A DNA stretch of 20,824 nucleotides from a virus: IMG/VR virus record IMGVR_UViG_3300030116_003619, positions 1 to 20,824 of that record, one strand, 5' to 3'. Below, one piece after another: positions 15,065 to 20,824 of this stretch; position 1 is the stretch's first letter, and every line of letters starts with the position of its first letter. The translations under genes and the position numbers were made by a program. The notes under the pieces are model-generated. The model saw only the letters and a program-made list of their open reading frames with translations, made no database searches and was not told where the DNA came from.

Positions 15065-15602
15065 TTACCTTCTTTTGCCTCGTAAAGCACTAACTTTTTG
15101 TGCTTGTTCCTGCTGTTTTTTATATTCGTCATTTTCTAATTCATTATATGCAGCCCAACCTATCATCTCTTCAATAGTCAAAGTTTCACATAATTCAGCT
15201 ACAGTTTTATGTAAAGTCTTTGCTAAAGAAAATAAAAACTGCCAATCTTTGTTAGCTTTTTAAATCGGCTTTAGCCTCTTTTACCTCCTTATCAGCACCA
15301 GCATTTATCATTGCTAATTGTATTTGTTCAAGAACAGAAACTTCAACCTCTCTTCTAAGAGATGCTTTATCTCCATCTTGAAAAATTCTATTTCCATCTT
15401 TATCTAATGCTTTTTCAATCATCATTTGTAACGCATAATCATTTACATCGTCCGATGATTTTTTTTGTATTGCTTCTCGTTCTGCAATAGTTAATGGATG
15501 CCAATAAACAGTAAGAACAATCTCATCATCCTGTTTGATGTCATGCTTGTAAAGTTGAGAAACTCCAAACTTGTTTTTTAAAAGATCAACTGCTCTAGTC
15601 AT
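15065..15602 (-). CDS. Tail assembly chaperone GT-like frameshift product
   Basis: The G-like frame (15602-15252) ends at TAA, but a second frame open from 15259 to the TAA at 15067-15065 encodes KDWQFLFSLAKTLHKTVAEL, then CETLTIEEMIGWAAYNELEN and a basic, Gln-rich end (KKQQEQAQKVSALRGKRR). The E-x-x-x-W-x-A-Y-x-x-x-E pattern is typical of the T part of tail chaperones. No usable start codon lies at its head, and TAA at 15262-15260 closes it upstream, so it can be made only by frameshifting. The needed shift is +1 (or -2): a Lys tRNA on AAA within AAAAA (15261-15257) can slip to AAA and then read GCT AAC AAA GAT TGG. The joint product would be about 178 residues. In lambda, GT binds the tape measure and recruits tail tube subunits. 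Confidence 0.78.
15252..15290 (-). promoter_or_regulatory. Predicted programmed frameshift site with upstream SD-like stretch
   Basis: In the 0 frame the site reads GAT TTA AAA AGC TAA (15266-15252). The A run at 15261-15257 allows the P-site tRNA-Lys to re-pair after a +1 step. AAGGAGGT (15290-15283) and AGAGG further down lie about 20 and 11 nt before TTA and may pair with 16S rRNA during elongation. T TTA AAA is also a canonical -1 heptamer, but the -1 frame meets TAG after 11 further codons, so it does not reach the T frame. Confidence 0.6.
15252..15602 (-). CDS. G: Tail assembly chaperone, G-like (0-frame product)
   Basis: This 116-residue protein lies directly before the tape measure, as lambda gpG does. 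Typical features are YWHPLTIAEREAIQKKSSDD (about 33-52), IEKALDKDGNRIFQDGDKAS (about 62-81) and a C-terminal helix LEQIQLAMINAG. In the family this small protein coats the tape measure before tube assembly; it is not in the virion. It starts at ATG 15602, just after an inverted repeat, with TAGG 12 nt upstream as a weak ribosome site. Most translation should stop at TAA 15252; a fraction probably shifts into the T frame. The family is Phage_TAC-like; the exact Pfam member was not checked. Confidence 0.88.
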   Translation of the reverse strand: MTRAVDLLKNKFGVSQLYKHDIKQDDEIVLTVYWHPLTIAEREAIQKKSSDDVNDYALQMMIEKALDKDGNRIFQDGDKASLRREVEVSVLEQIQLAMINAGADKEVKEAKADLKS

Positions 15603-15606
15603 AAAA

Positions 15607-15632
15607 TTAGTATACCTACTTTAGTATACTAA
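15607..15632. repeat. Perfect 9-bp inverted repeat between tail terminator and chaperone genes
   Basis: Arms TTAGTATAC (15607-15615) and GTATACTAA (15624-15632) are exact reverse complements with an 8-base spacer. The right arm lies in the 12-bp palindrome TTAGTATACTAA and includes the TAG stop of the tail terminator gene. As RNA it would form a hairpin whose loop holds part of the weak ribosome site for the G gene. No T run follows, so it is not an intrinsic terminator. Confidence 0.7.
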
Positions 15633-16057
15633 GCGTTTGCGGTAAATTGGCAAGATATTAAGCCAAGAAAGTGTGAAGAATCATCTAAAACAATAGGTGC
15701 AGGACCAACAACATCAAGCACTCTAGGATCACAACTAAAAGTATCTGTATAATCAGAAGCATTAACAGAAGTAAGACCATCAATAACAGCCTCTCCTAAT
15801 GCAGATAAGGTTGCACTACCTTTTCCTCTGGGAACATAAATATTACATTGAATAACACCAGAATAAAAATCCTGTGATGCACCCTGCGTTTGTGTTGTAG
15901 CCTGTGCAAAATCTATTGACATGATTATATATTTTTTAGTTTTACCAGGTGTCTTATACACCATATTGTCATAAATCATTTCTACAGTTGGATCTACATT
16001 TGCAACTGCATCTGTTACTGCTTTTTCAAAAGCTGCTCTGGTGTTAACTAAAGTCAT
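15629..16057 (-). CDS. Tail terminator protein, DUF4128-like (lambda gpU position)
   Basis: This 142-residue protein starts LVNTRAAFEKAVTDAVANVD and has IYDNMVYKTPGKTKKYIIMS, then GASQDFYSGVIQCNIYVPRG with the K-G-x-A/G turn, and an end of HFLGLISCQFTANA. The order (N-terminal helix, N-x-x-Y/F with P, the GxxQ beta edge, and a helix LSALGEAVIDGL) matches the DUF4128 family of tail terminators, which cap the tail tube and join it to the neck. It overlaps the gpZ-like gene by 4 nt (ATGA). The stop codon lies inside the inverted repeat at 15607-15632. In lambda the next gene would be the tube protein V; none is present here. Confidence 0.8.
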   Translation of the reverse strand: MTLVNTRAAFEKAVTDAVANVDPTVEMIYDNMVYKTPGKTKKYIIMSIDFAQATTQTQGASQDFYSGVIQCNIYVPRGKGSATLSALGEAVIDGLTSVNASDYTDTFSCDPRVLDVVGPAPIVLDDSSHFLGLISCQFTANA

Positions 16058-16623
16058 GGATCAGTATAATCAACAAATCCGTCATTACCACCACCAAATA
16101 AACCAAAACCGTTTAAATCTCTTACATTTGAAGAGTCACCTCTAACACCTGTACCAAAAGTAGCAACACCAAATCTTGGTTTTTTATCTGTAAATATTTG
16201 ATTTATTCTTTTACTCAATTTACCTTGAACATATTGAGGTATTTGACTATTAGAAGAACCTAAAGCTCTAGCTGCATATTGTGATCTATTTCCAATATAC
16301 ACTTTAGAAAAAATTTTAAAATTATATTTTATTGTGTTTATGAATCTAGGTTCAATTACTGCTTGAGGATTATTTTGATTACCAGTTCTTGTAGGTTTTA
16401 TATTACTCCAAGGTGCAACTGATTCTCGTGCTTCATTAGGTCTAGGTCTTTGAGTTCCGGCTGTCCAACTAGAAACAAAAAATCCTGTATCCACTGGACT
16501 GTATTTTTCTGATCCTTGGTTAGATAAATCAAACAAAACTGCTCTTATAAAAATATTAAAATCTTGCTGTAAATTACCAGTAAGATCCTTTTCTATATTT
16601 TCAATACCTCTACTTCTAACCAT
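16054..16623 (-). CDS. Neck / tail completion protein, gpZ- or HK97 gp10-like
   Basis: This 189-residue protein has the family motif SPVDTGFFVSSWTAG (42-56), in which P-V-D-T-G-x-x and W follow a long N-terminal helix. Residues YIGNRSQYAARALG (about 109-123) give the second typical motif (I-x-N-x-x-x-Y-A-x-x-L/A). In lambda, gpZ sits at the head-proximal end of the tail and is needed for the connection of the DNA end and tail. The C-terminal 35 residues are Gly- and Asp-rich and look flexible. The start overlaps the previous stop by one base (TGATG), and the stop overlaps the DUF4128-like gene by 4 nt. Confidence 0.82.
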   Translation of the reverse strand: MVRSRGIENIEKDLTGNLQQDFNIFIRAVLFDLSNQGSEKYSPVDTGFFVSSWTAGTQRPRPNEARESVAPWSNIKPTRTGNQNNPQAVIEPRFINTIKYNFKIFSKVYIGNRSQYAARALGSSNSQIPQYVQGKLSKRINQIFTDKKPRFGVATFGTGVRGDSSNVRDLNGFGLFGGGNDGFVDYTDP

Positions 16624-17006
16624 CAGAACCTCACCAATAATGTAAACAGATAAATCTGTCCACCTTGTTTTGTATCTATGTTAATTATCTGTCCAACCCT
16701 TGTAGATCCAGCATAAGTTAATGTAACCTCATCATCAAAAGTAGGTTGATTATTGCCAATCAAATCGGGTGTAATGTATATCTTTGCTTCTCTTCTTTCT
16801 CTCCCATCATCTTCTGTAGATTGAACAAATTCCACAGGTGCTTTTATGCTATAGCTGGTGTCAGTTGTAGTAAATACTCCTGTGCTTGTGTTATAACTAC
16901 CCGATGCTTTTTTTGTGTAAACAATGGAAGAATCTAAAGAAGAACCTAAATCAGATACAACCTGTTTTGCTACATTTTTTAATAATGTATCTAATTGACC
17001 TGCCAT
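16623..17006 (-). CDS. Head-tail connector (stopper-like) protein
   Basis: This 127-residue protein has a short N-terminal helix (LDTLLKNVAKQVVSDLG) followed by a mostly beta chain: YTKKASGSYNTSTGVFTTTD, VEFVQSTEDDGRERREAKIY with ITPDLIG, and DDEVTLTYAGSTRVGQIINI. The order of a small beta barrel with a long loop, placed between the adaptor and the gpZ-like gene, fits a stopper or head-closure protein (SPP1 gp16 / lambda FII class). The family assignment is by position and fold impression, not by a diagnostic motif. The one-base overlaps at both ends show coupling to both neighbours. Confidence 0.65.
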   Translation of the reverse strand: MAGQLDTLLKNVAKQVVSDLGSSLDSSIVYTKKASGSYNTSTGVFTTTDTSYSIKAPVEFVQSTEDDGRERREAKIYITPDLIGNNQPTFDDEVTLTYAGSTRVGQIINIDTKQGGQIYLFTLLVRF

Positions 17007-17536
17007 TATCCTCTAACTACCCTCATCTGAAAAGTACCTGCTCCACCTAGCATATATGCTCCAAGATAACTTTGTAACCACGGGTAAACATCCATAATAT
17101 TATTTATAGATCCAGTTCCCTGACTAGCTGTATTATATTTTACCTGTATATCTCCTAATTTGACTTCTTCAAAATTACCATCTTTACCTGTAGTTCCTGT
17201 TATTGCATCAGTATCATTTGCCAAAGCTCTGGCTAATTCGTATTGTGCATACTTAATATTGTTTGGAATAGTTGAACAACTTAATTCAACTCTATCTACC
17301 TGATAATTTGTTCTAGGAAATTTAAGTGCTTGATCTTCGTCACATCTATCTCCTTGAAATACAAAAGTATCAATCCATCTTGTAGCTGCTATTAATGATC
17401 TATTTTTTTGATCGTCTGTTTTATTTGTCCAAGTTGAAGAGTCTGGTACTGTTTCAAAATAACTATTAGCTTCTGCCAATGTGACATAGCTATTGGCAGT
17501 TTCACTTTTTATAGTTGCATTTATGGTAGCTGCCAC
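17006..17536 (-). CDS. Head completion adaptor, DnaT-like family
   Basis: This 176-residue protein has ETANSYVTLAEANSYFETVP (12-31), then W-x-x-x-x-x-x-x-K, ALIAAT-type helix (LIAATRWIDTFVFQGDR) and ALKFPRTN (residues about 69-76). This A-x-S-Y-V...A-x-x-Y-F...L-I-x-A-T...F-x-G...F/W-P-R pattern is that of the phage proteins labelled DnaT-like single-stranded DNA-binding in Pfam; despite the name, these lie at the portal-tail junction and act as adaptors (lambda W / HK97 gp6 slot). The start is GTG 17536, with no ATG nearby at the conserved N-terminus. It is the first gene after the terminator that closes the capsid gene, and a candidate promoter overlaps that terminator. Confidence 0.78.
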   Translation of the reverse strand: MAATINATIKSETANSYVTLAEANSYFETVPDSSTWTNKTDDQKNRSLIAATRWIDTFVFQGDRCDEDQALKFPRTNYQVDRVELSCSTIPNNIKYAQYELARALANDTDAITGTTGKDGNFEEVKLGDIQVKYNTASQGTGSINNIMDVYPWLQSYLGAYMLGGAGTFQMRVVRG

Positions 17537-17559
17537 GATTTATAAAGTAATTTAGTTTT

Positions 17560-17588
17560 ATTGTAGCGTAAAGAAAAAACCCCACCAA
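17560..17588 (-). promoter_or_regulatory. Weak candidate promoter for the neck and tail genes
   Basis: On the minus strand TACAAT (17565-17560) is a 5 of 6 match to the -10 box, with TTGGTG 17 bp upstream (17588-17583, 3 of 6). It shares TACAATAA with the candidate at 2044-2072. The -35 lies in the terminator stem. It would supply the tail operon after the terminator, but the match is weak. Confidence 0.25.
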
Positions 17589-17603
17589 TAATTGATGAGG
17601 TTT
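17574..17603 (-). terminator. Intrinsic terminator after the major capsid gene
   Basis: On the minus strand the stem AAACCTCATCAA / TTGGTGGGGTTT (17603-17577, 12 pairs including two G-U, loop TTA) runs directly into a run of six T (17579-17574). It begins 25 nt after the capsid stop codon. This is a textbook Rho-independent terminator. Confidence 0.9.
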
Positions 17604-17628
17604 GATGACCACAATTTAATGTTAACTA

Positions 17629-18708
17629 TTAAAGAGTTGTATTATCAAGTGGTGTGTTAACTGTTAACTGAACAATAGGAATTAAATCAGCATCATAAGT
17701 TAACGCCCACTTAGCTTGTGCTCCTAAGTCAGAGTTAGTTGGGTTGTCAGCAGCATCATTCCACTTAGTACCCATGATGTGATAAGTACTGTGATAATCA
17801 ACAGACATAACATCCTGCTTAGATAAGATGTTTCTTTCTGCTTCAATACCAAGTTCAGATTGAACACCCTCAAGGATTGTTCCAGACTTAATTAAGTAAC
17901 AATAGAACTCCTTGATATGTCCACTTGAACCAGGAACTACAGAGTTAACTGAAGAATCAACAACCACATTCATACCAGCGAATTGACCTACTGATGTATC
18001 AGTAACGCCAACACCACCGCCACCCCACTGGATACCAGTTCCAGTAGATAAAGCAGAAGTAGAAAAAGTTAACATACCAACCTGATATAGGTAGTAAGCA
18101 ACAGATGGATGAACTACGATTGTATCTAGTTCTTCGCCTCTTTCTCCAAGAAGTGATCTTCCTCTGGCAACTGTAGCTGCTGTTAGATAGTTAGCTTCAG
18201 CAGCACCAGAAGATGCAGCAACCGCTAAATCTAATTTGTTAGCAGATAAAGCACTACCAAATAAACCATGAAGTTGATAAAACAAACGTGTTGAGTTTAG
18301 TTTGTTAATTGCATCTGCAAGTTGATTTCTGATATGACCCATTGGATCTTCACCAGCAGCTAATACAGCTACATCATCAACAGCATAAGCAAAACCTCTA
18401 TGACAGATAGTTGCAATCTGTGTTCCTGTACCAATCTTCTGTGGTGTTAAGTAACCATTATTGCTAGTACCCCATGAAGCAGTACCATCAATAATTTCTT
18501 CAGTTGGTGCGATTGGGTTAAATTCTGGAACCTGTATTCTTGTTCCACCTGCACTTGCATCAAGCAAAGCATTACGAACTACAGCACCAGATTGAATAAA
18601 TGCACTACGTTCTTTTATAGCTTCAGAAACGTAAGCACTAAAATTATTTCTTTTAACAATGTCCGCTAATAGGACACCGCCAGAATAATTCTGAAACGGA
18701 GCAGCCAT
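17629..18708 (-). CDS. Major capsid protein (gp13-like family)
   Basis: This 359-residue protein begins MAAPFQNYSGGVLLADIVKR and has ERSAFIQSGAVVRN (33-46), VPEFNPIAP (60-68), and CHRGFAYAVDDVAVLAAGED (102-121) followed by PMGHI. The ERS-x-F-x-x-SG and R-G-x-x-x-x-x-D-x-x-x-x-L-A-G-x-D-P pattern is what I recall for the major capsid protein 13-like family, which has the HK97 fold. Later DTIVVHPSVAYYLYQ and FAGMNVVVDSSV are typical of the core. No long delta domain is present, matching the separate scaffold gene upstream. AAGG lies 11 nt before ATG 18708. Two hairpins precede the gene and a strong terminator follows, so its transcript can be a separate abundant species. Confidence 0.9.
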   Translation of the reverse strand: MAAPFQNYSGGVLLADIVKRNNFSAYVSEAIKERSAFIQSGAVVRNALLDASAGGTRIQVPEFNPIAPTEEIIDGTASWGTSNNGYLTPQKIGTGTQIATICHRGFAYAVDDVAVLAAGEDPMGHIRNQLADAINKLNSTRLFYQLHGLFGSALSANKLDLAVAASSGAAEANYLTAATVARGRSLLGERGEELDTIVVHPSVAYYLYQVGMLTFSTSALSTGTGIQWGGGGVGVTDTSVGQFAGMNVVVDSSVNSVVPGSSGHIKEFYCYLIKSGTILEGVQSELGIEAERNILSKQDVMSVDYHSTYHIMGTKWNDAADNPTNSDLGAQAKWALTYDADLIPIVQLTVNTPLDNTTL

Positions 18709-18737
18709 TCAGATTTACCTTAATTAGTTTTGCGATA

Positions 18738-18756
18738 CCCTAATCACAGATAAGGG
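18738..18756 (-). other. Hairpin in the scaffold-capsid spacer (capsid-proximal)
   Basis: On the minus strand CCCTTATC-TGT-GATTAGGG forms an 8-bp stem with a single T-T mismatch and a 3-base loop. No T run follows. It may be a 5' mRNA stabiliser or processing site for the capsid message. Confidence 0.5.
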
Positions 18757-18760
18757 GGTC

Positions 18761-18775
18761 GATTTCACGGAAATC
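18761..18775 (-). other. Hairpin right after the scaffold stop
   Basis: On the minus strand GATTTC-CGT-GAAATC is a perfect 6-bp stem with a 3-base loop, two bases after the scaffold TAG. It is followed by GACCCCC and then the second hairpin, so two stem-loops stand in tandem in a 69-base spacer. They could limit degradation or read-through between the two genes. Confidence 0.5.
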
Positions 18776-18777
18776 AA

Positions 18778-19512
18778 CTATTTAATTTGAGCCTCTTGTT
18801 TCAGCACTGCTGCCATTTGAGGATCTTGTTCTGATAATAGCATTTGTTGTGTTATATTGCCCGTTTTCCACGGGTTTACCTGACCTCCACCAGCATTTGC
18901 AACTGGGCTTGGTTTTGCACCCATTCCAGCAGCAGAACTAGGTTTAAAATGATGCTCCCAACCACTTCCAGGATTTTTAAGACTTGTAAGGTAATTGGTT
19001 AAATCTTGTTCAACTCCACCGTTAAGAACAACTACTTTACCTTCAGCATTTTTTTGTAACTTACCTTGTAACAATGCTAAAGTTTGTTCTGCATTTATAG
19101 CACCAAGATTACTAATAGCTGCTAATGCTGTTGTTTTTGTAGAAGCTACTTCATTAGAAGTTTTTAAATCCTCTAACTGTTGAGATAAAGTCATTATCTG
19201 TTGTTCTTTTTCTTGGGCTGTTTTATTAGCCTCTTCCCAAAGGGTTTTCCATTGTCCTTGATCTTCTAATTCCTGTTTACGTTGCTGATCTTTTTGCTTG
19301 TAAACATCATCAAGTTTAGTCTTGATACCTTTAAACTTTTCTTGTTCATCTGCAACTTGTTTTCGTAATGCAGATAATTGATTTTCATATTCTGCTTTTA
19401 CAGAATCTAAATTAGGAGCTTGTGGTTGAGTTGGTTGTGAAGCAGTTTCAGCCACAGGCTGTTCAGCAGAAGTCACAGACTCAGGCTGAATTACTTTTTC
19501 TTCGATTGCCAT
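18778..19512 (-). CDS. Head scaffolding-like protein
   Basis: This 244-residue protein lies between portal and capsid genes, the usual scaffold place. Residues 1-34 are polar and rich in E, Q, P and T; residues 35-120 are a long charged coiled coil (SVKAEYENQLSALRKQVADE onward) with the internal break GQWKTLWEEAN; the C-terminal part has GSGWEHHFKPSSAAGMGAKP, VNPWKTGNITQQ and DPQMAAVLKQEAQIK. A C-terminal basic helix-type end is typical of scaffolds that bind the capsid subunit. W87-W91 and NPWK recur in scaffold-like proteins of this type, in my recollection. It has no serine-protease motif, so it does not look like a fused protease-scaffold. Assembly role is inferred from position and helix content. 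Confidence 0.78.
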   Translation of the reverse strand: MAIEEKVIQPESVTSAEQPVAETASQPTQPQAPNLDSVKAEYENQLSALRKQVADEQEKFKGIKTKLDDVYKQKDQQRKQELEDQGQWKTLWEEANKTAQEKEQQIMTLSQQLEDLKTSNEVASTKTTALAAISNLGAINAEQTLALLQGKLQKNAEGKVVVLNGGVEQDLTNYLTSLKNPGSGWEHHFKPSSAAGMGAKPSPVANAGGGQVNPWKTGNITQQMLLSEQDPQMAAVLKQEAQIK

Positions 19513-19519
19513 GAATTAA

Positions 19520-19672
19520 TTAGTCAGATAGTGGGCTAGTAGTTTTCTTTTTTGAAACTTTCTTTTTAGTTTCGGCTGTAGCTTTAGGTTCAGCTACCTC
19601 TGATTGAAATTCAACCATTTCCCATTTATAAGATCCATCAGACTGAAGAACCTTATGTAAAGATTTTGTCAT
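19520..19672 (-). CDS. Small Lys-rich ORF between portal and scaffold (50 aa)
   Basis: ATG at 19672 opens a 50-residue frame that fills the space between portal and scaffold genes, ending at TAA 19520-19522. The N-terminal half (MTKSLHKVLQSDGSYKWEMV) looks like a short beta hairpin with a W; the C-terminal half is EPKATAETKKKVSKKKTTSP, a disordered Lys/Thr/Ala tail. The N-terminal V-x-x-S-D-G-x-Y-x-W-E-x-V pattern is orderly, which favours a real gene over chance. There is no strong Shine-Dalgarno; AAAGAG lies some 17 nt upstream. Function unknown; a basic tail suggests contact with DNA, nucleoprotein or an acidic scaffold N-terminus. Confidence 0.55.
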   Translation of the reverse strand: MTKSLHKVLQSDGSYKWEMVEFQSEVAEPKATAETKKKVSKKKTTSPLSD

Positions 19673-19706
19673 AGTATTTTATGTACTTGCTCTTTAGTTT
19701 ACCAAA

Positions 19707-20824
19707 CTATTCAGTTTTGGCTTCATTAGCTGAAGGTAACACCTCTCCCTGTACCAAAATATCTCTAAATTCTTCTCTGTCTATTACTTGCTGATCGAAT
19801 AGAGATGTTAATGCTGTAATATCTTGTCCAATTAATCTTTCAATATCAAAATCTCTACTAATTTTTACTTCTGGTGGTTCAATTCCTACATATTCTGCTG
19901 AAAAATTAAAACATTTTTGAAGTTTTTGTTCTAATTCCATAGAAACCATAGCAAGCATTGAATTTGTATCAACTCTATCTAATCTTCTGGCATCAGCAGA
20001 TTCAGCTACAAACTTTTGTTGACTTAAAGTACTAATTCCAAGAGTAGCCATTTGCATTTGTAATTCTTTTATCTCAGCAGATTGAGCATCAAAAGCACTA
20101 CTAGCTGGTTCTACATAATAGATCTTGTTACCTGGTTGTGTAGCCATTGCATAATTGACAGATATAGCTAAATCTTTGGTTTGATCGTCATATCCTTCCA
20201 TTACTAGCATTGGTTGGGATGCAACGTGCAAACTATGTATTAAATCAGCCTGTCTTTGAAAATGTGCAAGATTTAAATATGCAATATCCAATAAAGGTGG
20301 TTTACTTACTAAATTTTCTGTTTTTCCAGAATAGATTGTTACTAAAGGTATTTCACCAAGAGAAAAATTACCTGATTCCACTAATTTGTATTCTTGATCT
20401 GTAGTGCCAGTACTGAACTCGCCCATATAAGAACTATCATCAACGTCATACATTGCATCAATTTGATCTTTTTTACGAAATACTCTATAACTTCCAGGTT
20501 CTATAACTCTTACCTGATCGTAAACTTTTTCTCCAAAATCTCCATCAGGTAATACAGCTTTTTCTGCGATTCTAGCCTGTATAAGGTTCCCGTAATTAGA
20601 TTCTCTATCTAATCTCCAACCTAAAAGATTTGTTGGATCCACTTCAATCCAATAAGGTCTACGATTCTGTGACCTTTCCTCAGCCAAACTGAGAGCACCA
20701 GAAGGTGCTGGATAATCAACAAGAATATGACTTTGACCATAAGTAAGAGAACACATCAGTATTCTTCTTGCATATTCGTCTAAATCCGATCCACAACCAT
20801 CTACATCCATTTTAAAAGTCTCAG
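19707..20824 (-). CDS. Portal protein, DUF4055-like (N-terminus beyond window)
   Basis: The frame is open past the ATG at 20810 to the window edge (E-T-F-K before M), and the conserved portal core begins right there, so the ATG is probably internal and the real start is upstream. Visible motifs are VDGCGSDLDEYARRILMCSL, TYGQSHILVDYPAPSG, RRPYWIEVDPTNLLGWRLDR, and QADLIHSLHVASQPMLV, followed by a long helical part EIKELQMQMATLGISTL. The order (G-x-x-x-x-L-V-D-Y-P, then R-P-Y-W-x-x-x-x-x-x-N-x-x-x-W-R) matches the DUF4055 portal-type family. It forms the 12-subunit ring at the vertex through which DNA enters. The C-terminus (QGEVLPSANEAKTE) is complete, with stop TAG at 19707. Confidence 0.88.
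   Translation of the reverse strand, partial: ETFKMDVDGCGSDLDEYARRILMCSLTYGQSHILVDYPAPSGALSLAEERSQNRRPYWIEVDPTNLLGWRLDRESNYGNLIQARIAEKAVLPDGDFGEKVYDQVRVIEPGSYRVFRKKDQIDAMYDVDDSSYMGEFSTGTTDQEYKLVESGNFSLGEIPLVTIYSGKTENLVSKPPLLDIAYLNLAHFQRQADLIHSLHVASQPMLVMEGYDDQTKDLAISVNYAMATQPGNKIYYVEPASSAFDAQSAEIKELQMQMATLGISTLSQQKFVAESADARRLDRVDTNSMLAMVSMELEQKLQKCFNFSAEYVGIEPPEVKISRDFDIERLIGQDITALTSLFDQQVIDREEFRDILVQGEVLPSANEAKTE

Noticed and set aside
15075-15263. Plus-strand ORF of 62 codons
   Set aside because: It is the antisense of the T frame of the tail chaperone, which has the better protein pattern and context.
15226-15264. -1 frameshift at T TTA AAA
   Set aside because: The -1 frame ends at TAG after 11 further codons with no domain; the T frame needs +1 or -2.
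1-20824. CRISPR array, tRNA genes, IS element, integrase or att site
   Set aside because: No regular repeat-spacer pattern, no cloverleaf, no transposase or recombinase motifs, and no long direct repeats were seen on either strand.

Overview
The window is the structural (head and tail) late region of a tailed, long-tailed (siphovirus-type) phage or prophage. It is AT-rich, and essentially every gene is on the minus strand, so transcription runs from high to low coordinates. The tail genes follow lambda order, while the portal and capsid are of non-lambda families. Several small proteins at the low-coordinate end (a CxxC...CxxC zinc-ribbon protein, a VVDIPGCV-motif protein, and a TTTW/VHWALT protein just after the fibre) resemble small proteins I remember from marine cyanophages. 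A phage of marine picocyanobacteria or of a similar oligotrophic marine host is the best guess. That host call is inference; nothing here proves it.

Layout in transcription order. 20824-17629 is the head module: portal (5' end cut by the window edge), a 50-residue Lys-rich ORF, a scaffold-like coiled-coil protein, and the major capsid protein, closed by a strong intrinsic terminator. Two small hairpins lie between scaffold and capsid genes. 17536-15629 is the neck: DnaT-like head-completion adaptor, stopper-like protein, gpZ/gp10-like protein and DUF4128-like tail terminator. 15602-12508 holds the tail assembly chaperone and the tape measure. The chaperone has a second reading frame (15065-15259) that can only be reached by a net +1 frameshift, the counterpart of lambda G/GT. 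12508-5986 is a lambda-like tail-tip set M, L, K, I, J. 5978-2070 carries a fibronectin-like tip accessory protein and a long fibre ending in an S74 intramolecular chaperone. 2025-1 is a set of small accessory genes: coiled coil, DUF7936-like protein, a secreted very basic Cys-containing protein, two related membrane proteins, zinc ribbon, and two more small ORFs, the last cut by the window edge.

The genes are tightly packed. Many junctions are 1- or 4-nt start/stop overlaps, suggesting translational coupling. Odd points are the missing major tail tube gene at its expected place (occupied instead by a perfect 9-bp inverted repeat), a gpL homologue that ends where the cysteine-rich iron-sulfur domain should begin, a TTG-started gpK, and a possible plus-strand small membrane ORF in an otherwise all-minus region. 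No tRNA, CRISPR, IS element or integrase was seen, and no stretch longer than 300 bases lacks a gene.
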